From Phytophthora hibernalis (taxonomy: Eukaryota; Oomycota; Peronosporomycetes; Peronosporales; Peronosporaceae), in assembly GCA_012656075.1 (NCBI GenBank), contig JAAKBF010000149.1, forward strand, positions 62,001 to 126,000: a stretch of DNA of 64,000 nt. Direction: 5' to 3'. Below, in pieces: positions 43,175 through 55,911 of the stretch (position 1 is its first letter; each line of letters opens with the position of its first letter). Under the pieces are notes generated by a model, which was not told the DNA's origin, searched no databases, and saw nothing but the letters and a program-made list of their open reading frames with translations. Made by a program: the position numbers and the translations under genes.

Positions 43175-45221
43175 ATGGGCAAGGCCAAGAAGCTCCGCTC
43201 CATCAGCCACAAGAAGCGCGCGCCGCCTACGGGCGGTCCGTCCACGGCGGAGCTGGAGGAGCTGCAGATGATGGACTTTAGCGTCATGGCCGTGGACGAG
43301 GCGCAGTTGTTCAAGGGCCTCGTGGACCTGCAGGGAGCTGTGCGCGAAGCCACGTGCGTGGCCATCGCCACCATGTTCGGCGACGCCGAGAGCGACGAAG
43401 CCGAGGCCGCGAGTCGCCGCAAGCTGCAGCGCATGGTGGACGCCGGTCTGCTTTCAAAGCTCATTCCGCGCGTCGTGGACCCGCTGCCTATGGTGCGGCA
43501 GCACGCGCTCGGGGCGCTGCGCAACATGAGCGTGACCGGCGGCCTGGAGCTGTGTGAGGTCATGACGGCGCAGAACGTGGTTACGCCGCTGGTCAAGGTC
43601 ATCACGGAGAACGCTACGGACAAGGCACTCAATGGAGGTGGCGACCTGCGCGCGTCGCAGCTGCTGGAACAGGCTGTCGCGCTGCTGGGCAACTTATGCG
43701 AGAGCTGCCAGGCCGCCATCAACGAGCTGACGCAGGGAGAACTGCTGCCGTCCATTTTCAAGATCGCGGCCCAGGCGCGCGCCCACCCGACGCTGCACCT
43801 CGAGACGCTCAAGCTGCTGCTGCTGATCACGGAGGGCAACGCGCACCTGAACGAGATCATTGGCGCCAATGCGGCGTACCAGCAGACGATCGGAGCGCTT
43901 ATTCAGGCACCGGAGGATCAACTAGCACTGCAGGTTCGACTGGAAGCGGTGGGAGTGGCCATGAACCTGCAGGCCATTATGCAGGTGGCGGACAACGTGA
44001 CGCGCATGCTGCCCGTGCTCGAGGCCGCGCTCGCATACGATGCGGTGAACGTGATGCAGATGGCGCAGCAGGCGTCCGACAACCTAGAGCTCTCGCAGAA
44101 GTCTCTGCTGGAAGACGAGAGCGTGGACGACGACACGCTGACCCCGGAGGAGGAGCAGAAGATCTCGTCTGCGCAACTGAAGGTGCGCACGTGGCGTGAC
44201 AGCGTGCACACGCTGACGTTCGCTCTGGAACTGGCTGCTCAACTGGCTGCGGCTGGAGATGAGGACGACGACGAAGAAGAATGGGCCAGCGACGACGAGG
44301 ACGCCATGGAGGAGTACGCGGCGTCGCACGTGGAAGCGGCGCATGGTGCCAGTGGCAGCCCGGTATCCAGATCACTTGAAACGAGTCGCATCTTTCCGCT
44401 TTGCGTGGCCATCCTGCAGGGACTCGTGTCAATTCCGCAGCTTTCTTCGAAGACTATCGGTAAGTGCAAATACTTTTCACACACAGGTGCTGTTCTGTTC
44501 TTGCAGTATTTTGCTCACATTCTTCTGTCACTTTGTTTTGACAGCCAGTGATTTCGAGAAGATGCGTATTCGTGCTTGCAACGCTGTCAACAACCTCCTA
44601 ACGAGTGTGTCCTGGGAGGTTCTCAGTGAAGATGTGGTGCCACAGATTTTCCGCAACCTGTGCGCTCTTTATGGCAACTTGAACCGCGAGGCTGCGTCCG
44701 CCACTCCCACCGATTTCTCGCTCGAGAGCAGTGCATCGAACGATATTGAAGTAGCTGTGGCTGCCGCCATGTGGTCTGCGCTGCGCCGCAGTGCCGCGGA
44801 GAATCGACAACTGGTTATTTCTGCTGACGACGCACAGCTTATCCTGACTTGTGCTGCTCAGGGACGCTCTGCTGAGTCTCGACTGAACGCTATTGGCATG
44901 ATCGGCTCTGTGGGCAAGCGTTGCACCAGCCCCGCTGAAAAGGAGGCTGTGGGACGTGCCCTGGTCGCTCGGTTGGACGATTCGAGTCTGGAAGTCGTGT
45001 CCGAGACATTGAACGCCATCTTCGACGTGTACGACGACGAAGAGTTTGATGATACATTCCGTGCACTCAACTTCCTGAGCGCACTAGAGCGCACGTCCAG
45101 TGCGATGAAGGCGAAACTGAAGGCGGAGCAGAAGCAATTAGACCGTGCTCTCGTGGCCCACGTGAAGGAGACTCGCCTGAACCTGCTGCGCTTCATCAAG
45201 TACAAAAAGAAGCACCTGTAA
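43175..45221 (+). CDS. HEATR3: HEATR3/SYO1-like ribosomal protein import adaptor
   Basis: SYO1 (symportin) imports ribosomal proteins L5 and L11 together for 5S RNP assembly. Exons 43175-44459 and 44545-45221 join in frame over an 85-bp GT-AG intron. The start MGKAKKLRSISHKKRAPP is the basic N-terminal signal of the family. ARM/HEAT repeats follow (MVRQHALGALRNMSV, LEQAVALLGNLCESC). An acidic loop (DEDDDEEEWASDDEDAMEE) sits mid-protein as in SYO1, and the protein ends LRFIKYKKKHL. Length is about 653 residues. Start is chosen at the MGKAKK methionine. It is divergent from the KBL gene, 283 bp away. Confidence 0.85.
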
Positions 45222-45319
45222 TCACACCACCAGTACGCTCCATTTTGTTTATCACTACGCCACGTGTTGATCGTTTCTCCATTTTGCTCGCCAGCGTATA
45301 CTTTTCATTGTCGATGTGC

Positions 45320-45748
45320 TCAGTAATACGGGTCGGTGGAGTCGTAGAGCTGTACACGAGAGCAACGGTACCCGAGTCGGATAAATCGTAGTGCAGCTCG
45401 ACCGGTGGAATACTCCTTGGATGGTTCTTCTCTCCAGTACGTGACCCCAGGCAGCAGTGGGCCGCTCAAATACCAGCGGACCCCAGTCTCGGCGAACACG
45501 TCTTCCAAGCAGCTCGGCAGGGCGTACTTTTGTGATTGTCCGGAGGTGGTCGACGTTTTCACTACGGCTGCAGATGCAAGTGTCGTGTTGCACACGCACT
45601 CGACCAAGCTAGGATATGTCACGGTTGAGGTGGTGGTTGTGGTGGCTGTGGACGTGGAGATGACAGACGCAGCTGAAGACAATCTCGCTGATTGAGCAAC
45701 AAAAACGAGGAAGATCCACAAGAGGAGGGATATCCTGTTGGTGATCAT
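45320..45748 (-). CDS. Small secreted protein, unassigned
   Basis: From the ATG at 45748 the product has 142 residues. It begins MITNRISLLLWIFLVFVAQS, a clear signal peptide, followed by a serine/threonine tract (STSTATTTTTSTVTYPS) and a cysteine-bearing mature part (VECVCNTT, LPSCLEDVF, YRCSRVQLYD). An upstream in-frame start would give 33 more residues without the signal at the N-terminus, so I prefer the internal ATG. No RXLR or other effector motif is visible and no domain is recognised. It is divergent from the CFAP161-like gene, 149 bp apart. Confidence 0.5.
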   Translation of the reverse strand: MITNRISLLLWIFLVFVAQSARLSSAASVISTSTATTTTTSTVTYPSLVECVCNTTLASAAVVKTSTTSGQSQKYALPSCLEDVFAETGVRWYLSGPLLPGVTYWREEPSKEYSTGRAALRFIRLGYRCSRVQLYDSTDPYY

Positions 45749-45897
45749 GGTGCTTGACAGTCTTCGTTTCGAGGGTTTTGTGGAGAGCCACGCCGACTGC
45801 TGGCTGAGTAACGAACGACCCTCAGCGACACGGAGAACCATTTTCATTCTACAGGAGACTTTGAGACAAGCTTCTGTTGGTGCGTCGTTGGTTCATC

Positions 45898-47513
45898 ATG
45901 CAGTTTACGCCGCAACAACTAGTCGGTGCAGGGCGCTATGCGCCTACAACGCGCATTGGCAACTGGAATGAGGACCTGATGCTGGAGGAGGCAAGGATGA
46001 AGGAGTTCACGCTTCGAAAGGCACAAGGATCGTTGCTAGCCACGCACACGCTAAAAGCAGCATTCCTGAACCAGAAGGCGCCTCGCTCGTTTGATCCGGA
46101 GGGCCACATTCATTTCAACCAAGCTGTAGCTCTGGGCCACTTCGAGTCGGATGCGTTGTTGGCGTGCAACATCTTCGAAGAGACCCCGTCGATCGGCTCG
46201 GACGAGTTTCTCGTTACCGCCATCTCCTCGAACGCCCCAATGTCGCGCACCACTTTTCGTCTGGTATCGCCGCAGGCTTGGAAGGCGGCAGTCGCTCGAG
46301 GCGACGGCTTCAACTTTGACGCTCCTGGCGAGCCACTTCGCTACGATGAACCGTTCTTCATCATGTGCAATGAATCTCTACTTGCAGACGACAAGAGCGT
46401 ACTGCTTAAGCCTCCTCTCTTCCTCAAGTCTGGTCTGAAGACCGAACGATCCATGAGCCCCATCACGTACAAGCAGCGCGTGTGGTTGAGCGCCGAGGCT
46501 GACAGTAGTGCACTTTGGATATGTGCCAAGGCTGATCTAGCCGCGACGGAGAAATTTCTCGCCGCAGGGCAGAAGGTAGTGGCCGGTGATCGAGTTGCTG
46601 TTGTGCACAAGATGACGGGACAAGCGCTGTCGACCCAAGGTGACACCAAGCAGCCTACAGACTTCGGTGTGGAGCTCGAGATCAGCACCCATGCCGCGAG
46701 AGGAACAGGAAAACGACACCACCTTGCAGGCGAGACCGAGGGCACTCGCACACCAGATACCGAAGGCTACCACAACTTGGCTACCAACACGTGGACTTTC
46801 ATGTTAGCTCATTCAGCCCATGAAGCTCGGGATGATCGGGTTTTGCCTCAGTTCGCTAGTGCAGCGTCCGTTATCGATGTGCTCCAGCATTGTCTCGCTG
46901 CAGACAGCTTGTACACGTTGCGGGGATTCCTTGCGGCTCTCACCCGCGCTGACGGAAAGGGAACAGGGCACCTCAATCACGAAGAGGCCAGAATGGTGAT
47001 CCGCCAGCAGTACAGCAGCCTACCTCTGCGCGACGAGCATCTAGACTTGCTGTTCGACTACTTTGACAAACGCAAGGTTGGCTTCTTCCTACAGACCGAC
47101 TTACTCAAGGCGCTGCGCCTCCCAGTCACCGAAAATCGCCGAGCTCTCATGGACGCGACTTACGACCGACTGAAGCAGCAAGCACCTGGTGGAAACCTCA
47201 CACTTGCTGCCATTTGTGCCGCCTACGATCCATCCATTGATTCGCGCGTAGGAGCTCAACAACTCTCGCTGAGTGATGCAGCAGCAGCGTACAGAGGCCT
47301 CTGGCCAAACCAGGTGTGTGCTTCAAATTCGACGGGGAAACTGCCTTCACTAACCTACTAACCTCGCGTCCGTGCTATCCGTTGTATTTTTCCTCTCAGA
47401 ATTTCAACGCTGAGGTCTCGCGCCGCGACTTTATTGAGGTGTACTCGGATATCTCGATGGTGGTGGCACACGACACGCACTTCGAACAACTTCTCGCTGA
47501 GAGCTGGAGATAA
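45898..47513 (+). CDS. CFAP161-like axonemal protein fused to EF-hand region
   Basis: Exons 45898-47313 and 47400-47513 join in frame over an 86-bp GT-AG intron; about 509 residues. The N-terminal part (RYAPTTRIGNWNEDLMLEE, then HIHFNQAVALGH) matches CFAP161, a protein inside motile cilium microtubules. The middle has an MIR/beta-trefoil-like region with repeated tryptophans. The C-terminal third has calcyphosin-type EF-hands (RADGKGTGHLNHEEARMVI, YFDKRKVGFFLQTDLLKAL) and ends VSRRDFIEVYSDISMVV. The combination suggests a Ca2+-responsive flagellar component of zoospores; that role is inferred from the two halves. Confidence 0.75.
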
Positions 47514-47630
47514 ATGTTTGCTTTCACCGTCTTACTCCAACACAATGAGAGTCAATCGCCGGCTAAAAGGAGCGCTACAATCTAAAGAAATGCCTTTGTT
47601 CGATTAGTGTCGTATTATTTAGTTTTCTAT

Positions 47631-49803
47631 TCACCAAGAGGGAGTACGATGAATCTCTTTCATGTCTGCCTCCATCTTCTTCAGGAGAACCATTGTAGCC
47701 TCGCACTTGCGCTGCATCTGGTCACCCCAGGCTGCGCTTACTCCTTCACTGTCCGTGCTTCCGTATACTTGGTTGCTTGCAACTACATAAGGAATGCTAG
47801 CCCCCATACCAACGGTAGTTGAGTCCACTTTCCGTGTACCCGATGCCTCGTGAAGCTGAGGACTATGATTTCCATCGCTGGAGAACGCTCCGGTTGGACG
47901 CCCACTCGAAGTCATGTAAAAGCTAGATGCTCGTCGGTTTGCTTGCTGTTTTCGCTGCTCGAGGACACGAATTTTACGATAGTACATTTTCTTGAGCCGG
48001 ATCATGTCGACGAAAGTCGCTCCAAGCGCTGCAGTGATGACCTCCACGTGCTTAGAGAATGAATTAAGCAGGTCACCGTCCGTATTGTACTTCATGATTT
48101 GCTTGAGACTTTTCTGAAAGCGGGATGCGTACAGCTTTTTTTCACTTCATTTGGCAGGCGCTGTGATAATACAACAGCACATACAAACAAGCGTATTTGG
48201 TAAGTGCACTGTGATGTCCTGCATACATTTATGCACATGTAGTAGATGTACATACGTCAGATAGCGGCCGGTAAAAGATGTTGGATCCTCGCTGTTGGTG
48301 CCAGATGAGTGAATTTTTGTACGATTTGTTGTAACGAAAGGTGGCCTGCACCGCCATGACAGCGCTGATCTCCTTCTTGCTGAAGAGGTCCATTCGGTAG
48401 AGGAATGCGTGAACTCGTGCCTCCATCGTGGAGAATGTGAACTTTTTAATGATGATAGAAAAGAACATCGCATCCAGCAATACTGCGATACACGCGGTAA
48501 TAGCAATAATGGATCGACCTCTACCAGTTCTTGGAGAAACATCACCGTAGCTAATCAGCAAAGGGATAGTAGTACAAATTTGTCAGCTACTCAGAAGGGA
48601 TCGACGTTAGGCAATACTTCAAGGTACAAACTTACCCGATCGATAAAAACGTCATGAAAACCATCCACATTGAATCAGATATGAACAGCTCATAGCAAAT
48701 AGCGTCTTCACTTCGCACAACTGAGGCATCGTCTTGCTCCCACCAGCAATCGCCCTTGATAGTCTCTGTCACATGCAGAACATAGGCTACTGCTGCCCCC
48801 AGCACTGTGTAAAAGGCCACAAGCTTATTGAGCGGTGTGTCGTCCAGCACCTTTTGATTACAAACTGTCGGTAGCTGAATTCTGCGAAACAAAACTTTAA
48901 TCAGTGGAGAACTCATTCGCGAAAAAACGACAAATGCATACTTACCGAGGTTTCCACTAAAGCTAGTCACCTTTTCCTTTTGTCGGATTGGGTAAGGATA
49001 ATAAAGCCATTGGCCCCAGCTAGTTGGACGTAAAACCACCAAAATGCTCAGCACCACGAAAGAATCACCGTAGGAGCCCGCAAAGAATGTTTCGAAGCCA
49101 GGATACGGGAAGAATGCCGTGTACACTAACTCCAAACCGTAGTTGTATAGGCACGCCTTGTTGGCAACGGAACAGACACCGATTAGCTTCTTCAAAATAC
49201 AACACCATCAACATTTACCGAGATACACACCATTTTGGTACGAAGCGTAGGCCATGAGCGAGGCCTTGTTTTCCACAATTGATTGAAGCAGATAAACAGT
49301 CGTAGCACCGCTAACAAAGCAATGGCGGAACGAATTGTGTTTGCAGCCGCGAATGAGCTGTCCGGGAGTGTATCAACGCAACCTGGACGTTGTGCACACG
49401 CACGTTTTTCGCGCTATCGATAGTACGATTAGAATGTGCCGTAGCTGAAGACAATTTGGGAACGCAACCGTACCCAGTGCGTGGACCGATAAGACCATTG
49501 AAGCTGTGCTATCGACAGGAACATGATGGCGAATTCGAGCGTTGCCACTTTGACGTCAGAATTGAAAACTAGACTCTTTTTATACGTCCGAAGGACGGAG
49601 TTGCGCTGCATGAAATACGACCATCCTTTCTTATCTTGCAAAATGGTTTGGGGATCTTGCATTCCCTGGTCTTCATTATCTTCATGTGTCGGGGCTTGGC
49701 CGCGAATATCATCCGTCTTGTTTTGAATGGGTGCACCATCGGAGCTCCTATGCACCAGTCGCTCTGACTTGGCCTTCAAGCGTGGACCTGACTCCCCAGT
49801 CAT
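47631..49803 (-). CDS. SK-like Ca2+-activated potassium channel
   Basis: Six-segment channel subunit with several short introns. Visible: a cytoplasmic N-terminus (MTGESGPRLKAKSERLVHRS), hydrophobic segments near 49480-49300, 49190-49060 and 48870-48770, the pore FMTFLSIG/YGDVSP split by an intron at 48551-48635 (the spliced filter is SIGYGD), S6 (IAITACIAVLLDAMFFSI), then a post-S6 helical region AVQATFRYNKSYKNSLIWH. That region occupies the place of the calmodulin-binding domain of SK channels. The C-terminal coiled coil (MIRLKKMYYRKIRVLEQRKQQ) also fits. S4 lacks strong voltage-sensor charges. Exon limits in the 5' half are approximate. It lies 128 bp downstream of the Ca2+ channel gene, same strand. 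Confidence 0.7.
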
Positions 49804-49930
49804 GCTGGATGGGCTCGAACCAGTCAGAATCGCAAGAAGGGTCTACGGTGTAGGCAAGGAGAAGAATTCCAGAGTCCGTTTCAACCTCTAATTCAAGCGT
49901 TGGATCACGGCCTATTACAGTAATGAATAA

Positions 49931-52900
49931 CTATTGTTCTTTGACCAACATTGGCGATGTAACGCGATGCTTTGAGCGCTTGTCAAAAATTTGGACGCCG
50001 GCGTTGAGTTCTTCTCGGAAAATGAGGGCGCTGACGGATCGATGGAGCAGAACGGCGGCACTGAACTGGTTCAACCTATGAACGGAGATATCATTCTTGC
50101 GAATGTTCCGGCTTATCAAATACTTACGCCATCGTTTCTCTAAATTGAGTGACTTGGGCAACACTTCCAGTTGCTGATCGGTCAGCTATTCAAGAATCAC
50201 GCTGATGTTAGCTCTGGATATTGAATGCATAATGCAAGGCCTCTCAGACCTACCTCGTCAATAACAAACTTCCCGACCCGTCTTGCAACATCGTTGAAAA
50301 ATACCTTGTTGCCGCGAAAAATAGGAACATCAAGATAGGCTGTTCGTGACAAATGGTTAGCATCACTACAGCTAGACGAAGCATCAGGCATACTTGTTCT
50401 TACCGACGAAATCTTGGACATCTTTGGAAGATGGCTTTGATCCCAATCCCATAGGAGACCCCAACGTGGCGAGAAATGAAGGTAGTATGTGCCAGTCAAG
50501 GAATCCTGTAGCCTCAGGGTCGAATATCGACCATTTCTCGGCAAAGGCTTCGTACTACATCAATAGTAAGCCTTCCGGAAATGACATGCACAGCTGTGAA
50601 AACCCAGTAACGTACGTGTTGAGGAAGCAGCAAACCGTCCTCACGGTCTTTTCTTTGCGAACCCCTCCAGGATCACTGCAATGAAAATGTTCAAAAGGAT
50701 GAACGTCACCAGTAGTGTAAAGCTGTAGAGATAGACGAAGGCCACAGGTGAACCACACCCATCCAAAGGAATGCAGTTCACGTCACTGCTAACACCGCAA
50801 GAATTGGGGTCATAGGGTGGGTCTGGTATGCAATCATCTTGATTCGCGAGCTCATACATCATAGCGTTCCATCTTTCGCCTGTAGCGCAGCGAATCTAAA
50901 AGGCAAATTGAAGGAGTTTTAGTTAGGATAGTACGAGTATGTTTATCCCAGCGACATTACCAATGTGGTCATCGCCCCCAGCAGAGATTGGAAGTTTGCA
51001 GTTGAAGTAATGAGCTCCCCAAACTTCAGTTTAGCGAAAAGCTGCACTCCCATTGCAGCGTAGATGAAGAACACTAGCAAAAGCAGCCCACCGATGTTGA
51101 CAAGTGACGGCAGCGTTATCAACAATGTGTTAAAAAGTTGGCGCAGGGAAGGCGCGGAGTGCACCAGCCGGAACAAACGTCCGACACGGAAACTCCTCAC
51201 AGTTGATGCCGCAGTTCCGACGGAACTTCCACCAATCATTTGATACATCATACCGAAGAGAGTACCGAGCACAACGACAAAATCGAAGATATTCCATGGC
51301 TCCTTCCAATAGTACTTCCCCAAACCGAATATCTTGACAATAGCTTCCAGCGCGAAAATGCCCGAAAAAAGAAGTTTAGGTAATTTAATCCGGTATCGTA
51401 GAGGTCCTCTTCGCCAAAGTAATCCATCGCCATGAACAAGGTGTTTAGCAGTACGCACCCCAAAATTGCGATCTCCAGTGTTGGGCTTAGCGCGACGCGG
51501 AAAACGTGCGACGTGTCAAGTTGAGGGGCGTCTTTAGTTTGCGTACAGGTCGGAGGTTTAGCATTGCGTCATTTATATTCAGCCATTCCCGCTGAATGTT
51601 CGATAGCAAAAAGGTCCCGTCTAGTCTTTCCTTCATATTGTTAAAATTTTCGATGACGACACCAACGAATAGTTGCATAACGAAAAAGGTCCCAACCATG
51701 ATGAACGCGACAAAGAAAAGCGTCCATCGCTCACGGTAGTTCGGAATTGGTTGCATATCAATTTCTGTTGCGTCGACACTGGCAAGCATAATGGTGACCC
51801 ATCCCTCTGTTGTGGTCATTTCAAAGAATGTCTGAATGCCGCGTATTACGTTGTCAAAGTTTTGTGGGATTGTGCTGGACCATGTTGCACCGAAGAGTTC
51901 GCAAATGAGACGGGATGTTAAAATATCGTCATCGAGAAAAACACTTTGAACAGCTTCTGTCGAGTTGTTGTTAAACCAATCCTGCTCCACCACCGTCAAA
52001 TTACCCCAAGCTCGCGGCGTGATAATCAATGTTTGCTGGGCTGCGGTTAATCCATCAAATATAGCGCCTTGGCAGCTATATAATTTCCCTTTAGATTGTT
52101 GACGGCTAAAATACTAAAAATCAGGAATACCAGCAAGCAGACCATGATCACGTTTACAATCTGTGGAATAGAGGCAATCAAAGAGCTCACTACAAGCTTT
52201 AGCCCAGGGTTCCGATTGATCATTCGTAGCGGACGCAAAGCGCGAAAAGTTCGCAAAGTTTTCACAAACTTGAATTGAGAACTCCCCTGAAACATGAAGA
52301 AAGAGGCGACCAACGTGATCGAAAAGTCCATGATATTCCAACTATTGCGAAGATACGCTCCTTTGTGCAGGATAAATCCATACGCGATTATTTTAATGGC
52401 AGCCTCGATCATGAACAGCACCGTCAAAGTCGAGTCAAACCACGAGAGAATGTTCGCAAATAGGCTGTCCGGGGGCCGAGGGGGTTATCGATTGCTAGTT
52501 CGATTGTGCTGATAATGATCAGCGCCAGCGACACATTATCGAACTGGGGGTGCAGCAGAATTCTGTTTGCTGTTTTTCGAATCGGATTGTCGAGTGCAAG
52601 AATGAAGAGTGAATGGTGAACAGCCAGTCGGTTCGAAAGGAAGGAAGAGCTCCGACGACGTGTTAGCACTGGAATATGGTCGTTAAATATGTTTGAAGAG
52701 GGTGCAATCGCTTCTCGGTGACTGTGACCAGCCGTTAGACGACTTCTACTTTGTGTTCGGCTGCGACTTTCTTCAGGGTTCAGGGTACTGGATTGGTTAT
52801 TCAATTCTCGCCGAGACGATTCACGTCGAGACGATTGGTCTGCTGGGGCAACTCGAGATCGCTGTTTTAATGCTTCCCGCTCAGTGTCTCGCTCCTCGTC

Positions 52901-55770
52901 ATTTGACTCGTCAAAGTTTCCGAGTAAAATTGCCAGAAACAAGTTGAGCACGATAAAATTTCCCAACACAACAAGTGACACGAAATACAGCACAGCGGAC
53001 CAGCCTGACGCCCGCCATCCATCCATCATTACGACGTTCCAGTTTTCGCCCGTAAGGATCTACGGAAGTCATGTGAGGAATACTGGCACAGACACACTAC
53101 ATATTTTCACAGCAACAACGTACCTGAAACACGGTGACCACCGACCACAGCATTGTATCGAAATTCGACCTTGGAATGTAAGCAGCAGCCTGATTCTGGC
53201 TCACTGGGAACCCATATTCATCGAAGCGAAATTGGTTTGCGAACGTCTGCATCCCAATCAGCGCGTAGATGTATAAAAAAGTAAGAACAAAACGCTGAAG
53301 TTGCCAACTTCGTGTAGGGTGCTTATCATCGTTGCCAATAGCTTTTGGAGCGATGGCCATGACCTAAATAACAGGTGCAGAAACATACAATCAAGCCATT
53401 AGACGAATAGGCATAAGACTACAGTTATCATCAGAACGCATTCTGCTCACCGTGCAAGTTTGAACAATGCAAAGAGCCGAAACGATCTTAAACCCGAAAA
53501 GGAAGCTGTTTTCGAGGATGCACCATCTTGTCGAATAAATGTTGGTGGATATAGTATCACATCAACTGTACTGACCACAACGACAACAGCATCAAATAGG
53601 TTGTAGCGATCTTCGAACCAACGCTTCCATCCCAATCCGGTGATCTTCAGGGCAGCCTCGATAAGGAATGCGAGCGTGAGAGCATAATTTATCTTCTCCA
53701 CCGTATCATTGAGGTTTTGATCAATCGGATACTTATCCAGTGATAAAATGACGGTATTAAGCAATATCAAGATTGTCTGGGCCGTGTTGAATATCCAATG
53801 GTTCACGATCAACCCGAAAATAATTTGAACACGTGAACTCGAGACCCAAACACTAGCAGGTTCCGCTGTTCGCATGGCGAGGACAGCAGCCTTCGCTTTT
53901 GAGAGCCTTTCTCTCTTCTGCTTCAAGGAAGGAGGCCTCCGAGAAGTTGTCCCAAATGACAGCGAGCGTTAAGTTGAGCATGAAAAAGGAACCGAAAATG
54001 ATGAAGGACACAAAGTAAATCACAGCGATCGCTCCATATCCAGCGTCCTGAAGCATGTACATAATATCACTCCTGCACAACAAAGCATTAGCATCCTGTC
54101 CTGAGAAATGCTCCGCACCACGAACATCTTTGAATCTTACCAGCCTTCTCGTGTGATGCACTGGAATATCGTTAAGGATGCCGATCCGATGTTATCAAAG
54201 TGCGTGAGACCCCAATTCATGTCAGCGTTGTACGTTGCACTATCAAGAACTCTCTGAACAATAAATGAATTGGGGTGTGTGAAGCGAAAGTTCCCGAACA
54301 TGTCGTAGTCCGATCCGCAGGTCTAATGCACAATTCACAAAATGGAACCGCCCTCAGAATTTATCTAACGATGGTTCGCTACAAACTACAGCATCAGCTT
54401 ACCTGACCATCTGGACACTGACGAAATTTATCGTCTCCAAGAGAACACGTTCGAGCTGGGGACTCTTCAGCAATGGGCCAAAAGCAAACCCGCGGTGTTG
54501 TCCAGGGAGAGTTGTCATGAGACCACGACCCACTCGATACCGGAATCTGCTCGTTGTGCTCGTCAACACACAGAAACTGCGAGTAGTTCGCAAGCACCAT
54601 GGTCTGATACGTGGTGAAATCATCACTCGTGATACTTGGGTCCAATTGCAGAGGAAATGGCGTAAGTCTACATCGGGGATGTAGCACGCCGCTCCATAGT
54701 TGAACGCCAACCACCCCGTATAAGAAAAAGAGAAAACAGAGAAAGGCTACGACAGTAAGTAGCTCTGGAATGGATGTGAGTAGCGCCGAAACGAGCTTTT
54801 TCATTCCTGCACCGACAAAATACAGTGTTAGATTGCATGTGATACAATATCTAGGGCGCCTTACCCGCAACAGCATTTAAGCTACGTAGTGGCCGCAGTA
54901 CACGGAATATACGAAGAATCGACACGTTCGGGATTCCTGGAATGACGGCTAAAATGCTGTCGGGGGCAAGAGTCCAAGTTAGCCCAGCGCATGCGTGAGA
55001 GCAGCGTCCAACACGTACCCAATAAATACCACGATAAAGTCCATCCAATTCCACGGATCCATTAAATACGCCCCTTGCTCCCCAAACAAGCCCATGGCAA
55101 CAATCTTCATAGTACACTCAATCGCGAAAAGAACCGTGAAAATGCTGTCAGCCGAGGTCACGATAGCGTTTCGAATTGACTGTGAGCCGTCTAGATCGCC
55201 CTGCTCGTCCACTTTGCTGTAGTCGGCGATCGCGAGGATGGTCGAGTTTGCTAAAATCAAAAACAGAATAAACTGGTCGAACCGCTTCCATGTGACGCAC
55301 CAAATCACTCCCTGTCGGAAGCGACTGCTTTCATGAAAAAGACCCAGCGAGCACGGCGAGAACTAGCAGCAATAACATCCAAAACCGTGAGCACCAGCAC
55401 TTTTACCTGTCAATTGCTGAAAAAACTCACCAAGAAGCGCTTCCGGTGGGCAAAAAGTTGTAGCGGTCGGCGATGTCGCTCGATCCATCATCTCCAGGGT
55501 AGCACCCGGGCTGCACCACATACAATCAATAATAAATTAGAAATTCAACTTCCTACTTATATTTCATCATTTTCTAAAACCTACTGCCGCATTGATGAGA
55601 GCTTGGACGACGTCGCTGTTGGAGGGACTTTTCACTTGCTGTTGGTAGGAGACGCTGGACCTTCTGGCCAATGCCACGTGGTGCGAGCGCTGTGCGTCCA
55701 GGTGGAACTTTTGCAGCAACAGGCTCGTGGTGGTGCCGTGCGCCGTCTTGCTCCGGTGCCGCAGCGCCAT
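49931..55770 (-). CDS. Four-domain voltage-gated Ca2+ channel (alpha-1 type)
   Basis: A single polypeptide with four six-segment repeats, spread over many short introns. The pore residues are TREGW in repeat I (about 54140), TGENW in II (about 53055), TTEGW in III (about 51810) and TGERW in IV (about 50875), i.e. an EEEE ring as in Ca2+ channels. S4 helices show spaced arginines (RIFRVLRPLRSL, RSFRLFALFKLAR, KTLRTFRALRPLRMI, RSFRVGRLFRL). The start at 55770 (MALRHRSKTAHG) is supported by exons 55770-55585, 55510-55431 and from about 55327, which stay in frame. The C-terminus has an EF-hand-like FDPEATGFLDW region. Exons further on are approximate. Plasma-membrane Ca2+ entry is the expected role. 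Confidence 0.85.
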
Positions 55771-55866
55771 GATCTTGAAGTTGCAACTGCCGCCTTTTCA
55801 GCCAATCGCGGCTGTTCACGTGGCGTACTGTACCCATGTGACCCAGTCCCAGTATCTTTTGGGCAG

Positions 55867-55883
55867 TCATTTTCGAATTTGCT
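55867..55883 (+). promoter_or_regulatory. Oomycete Inr plus flanking region of the PDI gene
   Basis: TCATTTTCGAATTTGCT lies 29 bp before the ATG at 55912 and fits the oomycete initiator/FPR pattern with one mismatch. It is a well-placed transcription start signal. Confidence 0.6.
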
Positions 55884-55911
55884 CTGTTGGTAGCAAGTAG
55901 GTATGATCAGG

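Noticed and set aside
45320..45748. RXLR-type effector at the small secreted protein
   Set aside because: A signal peptide is present, but no RXLR or dEER motif follows it.
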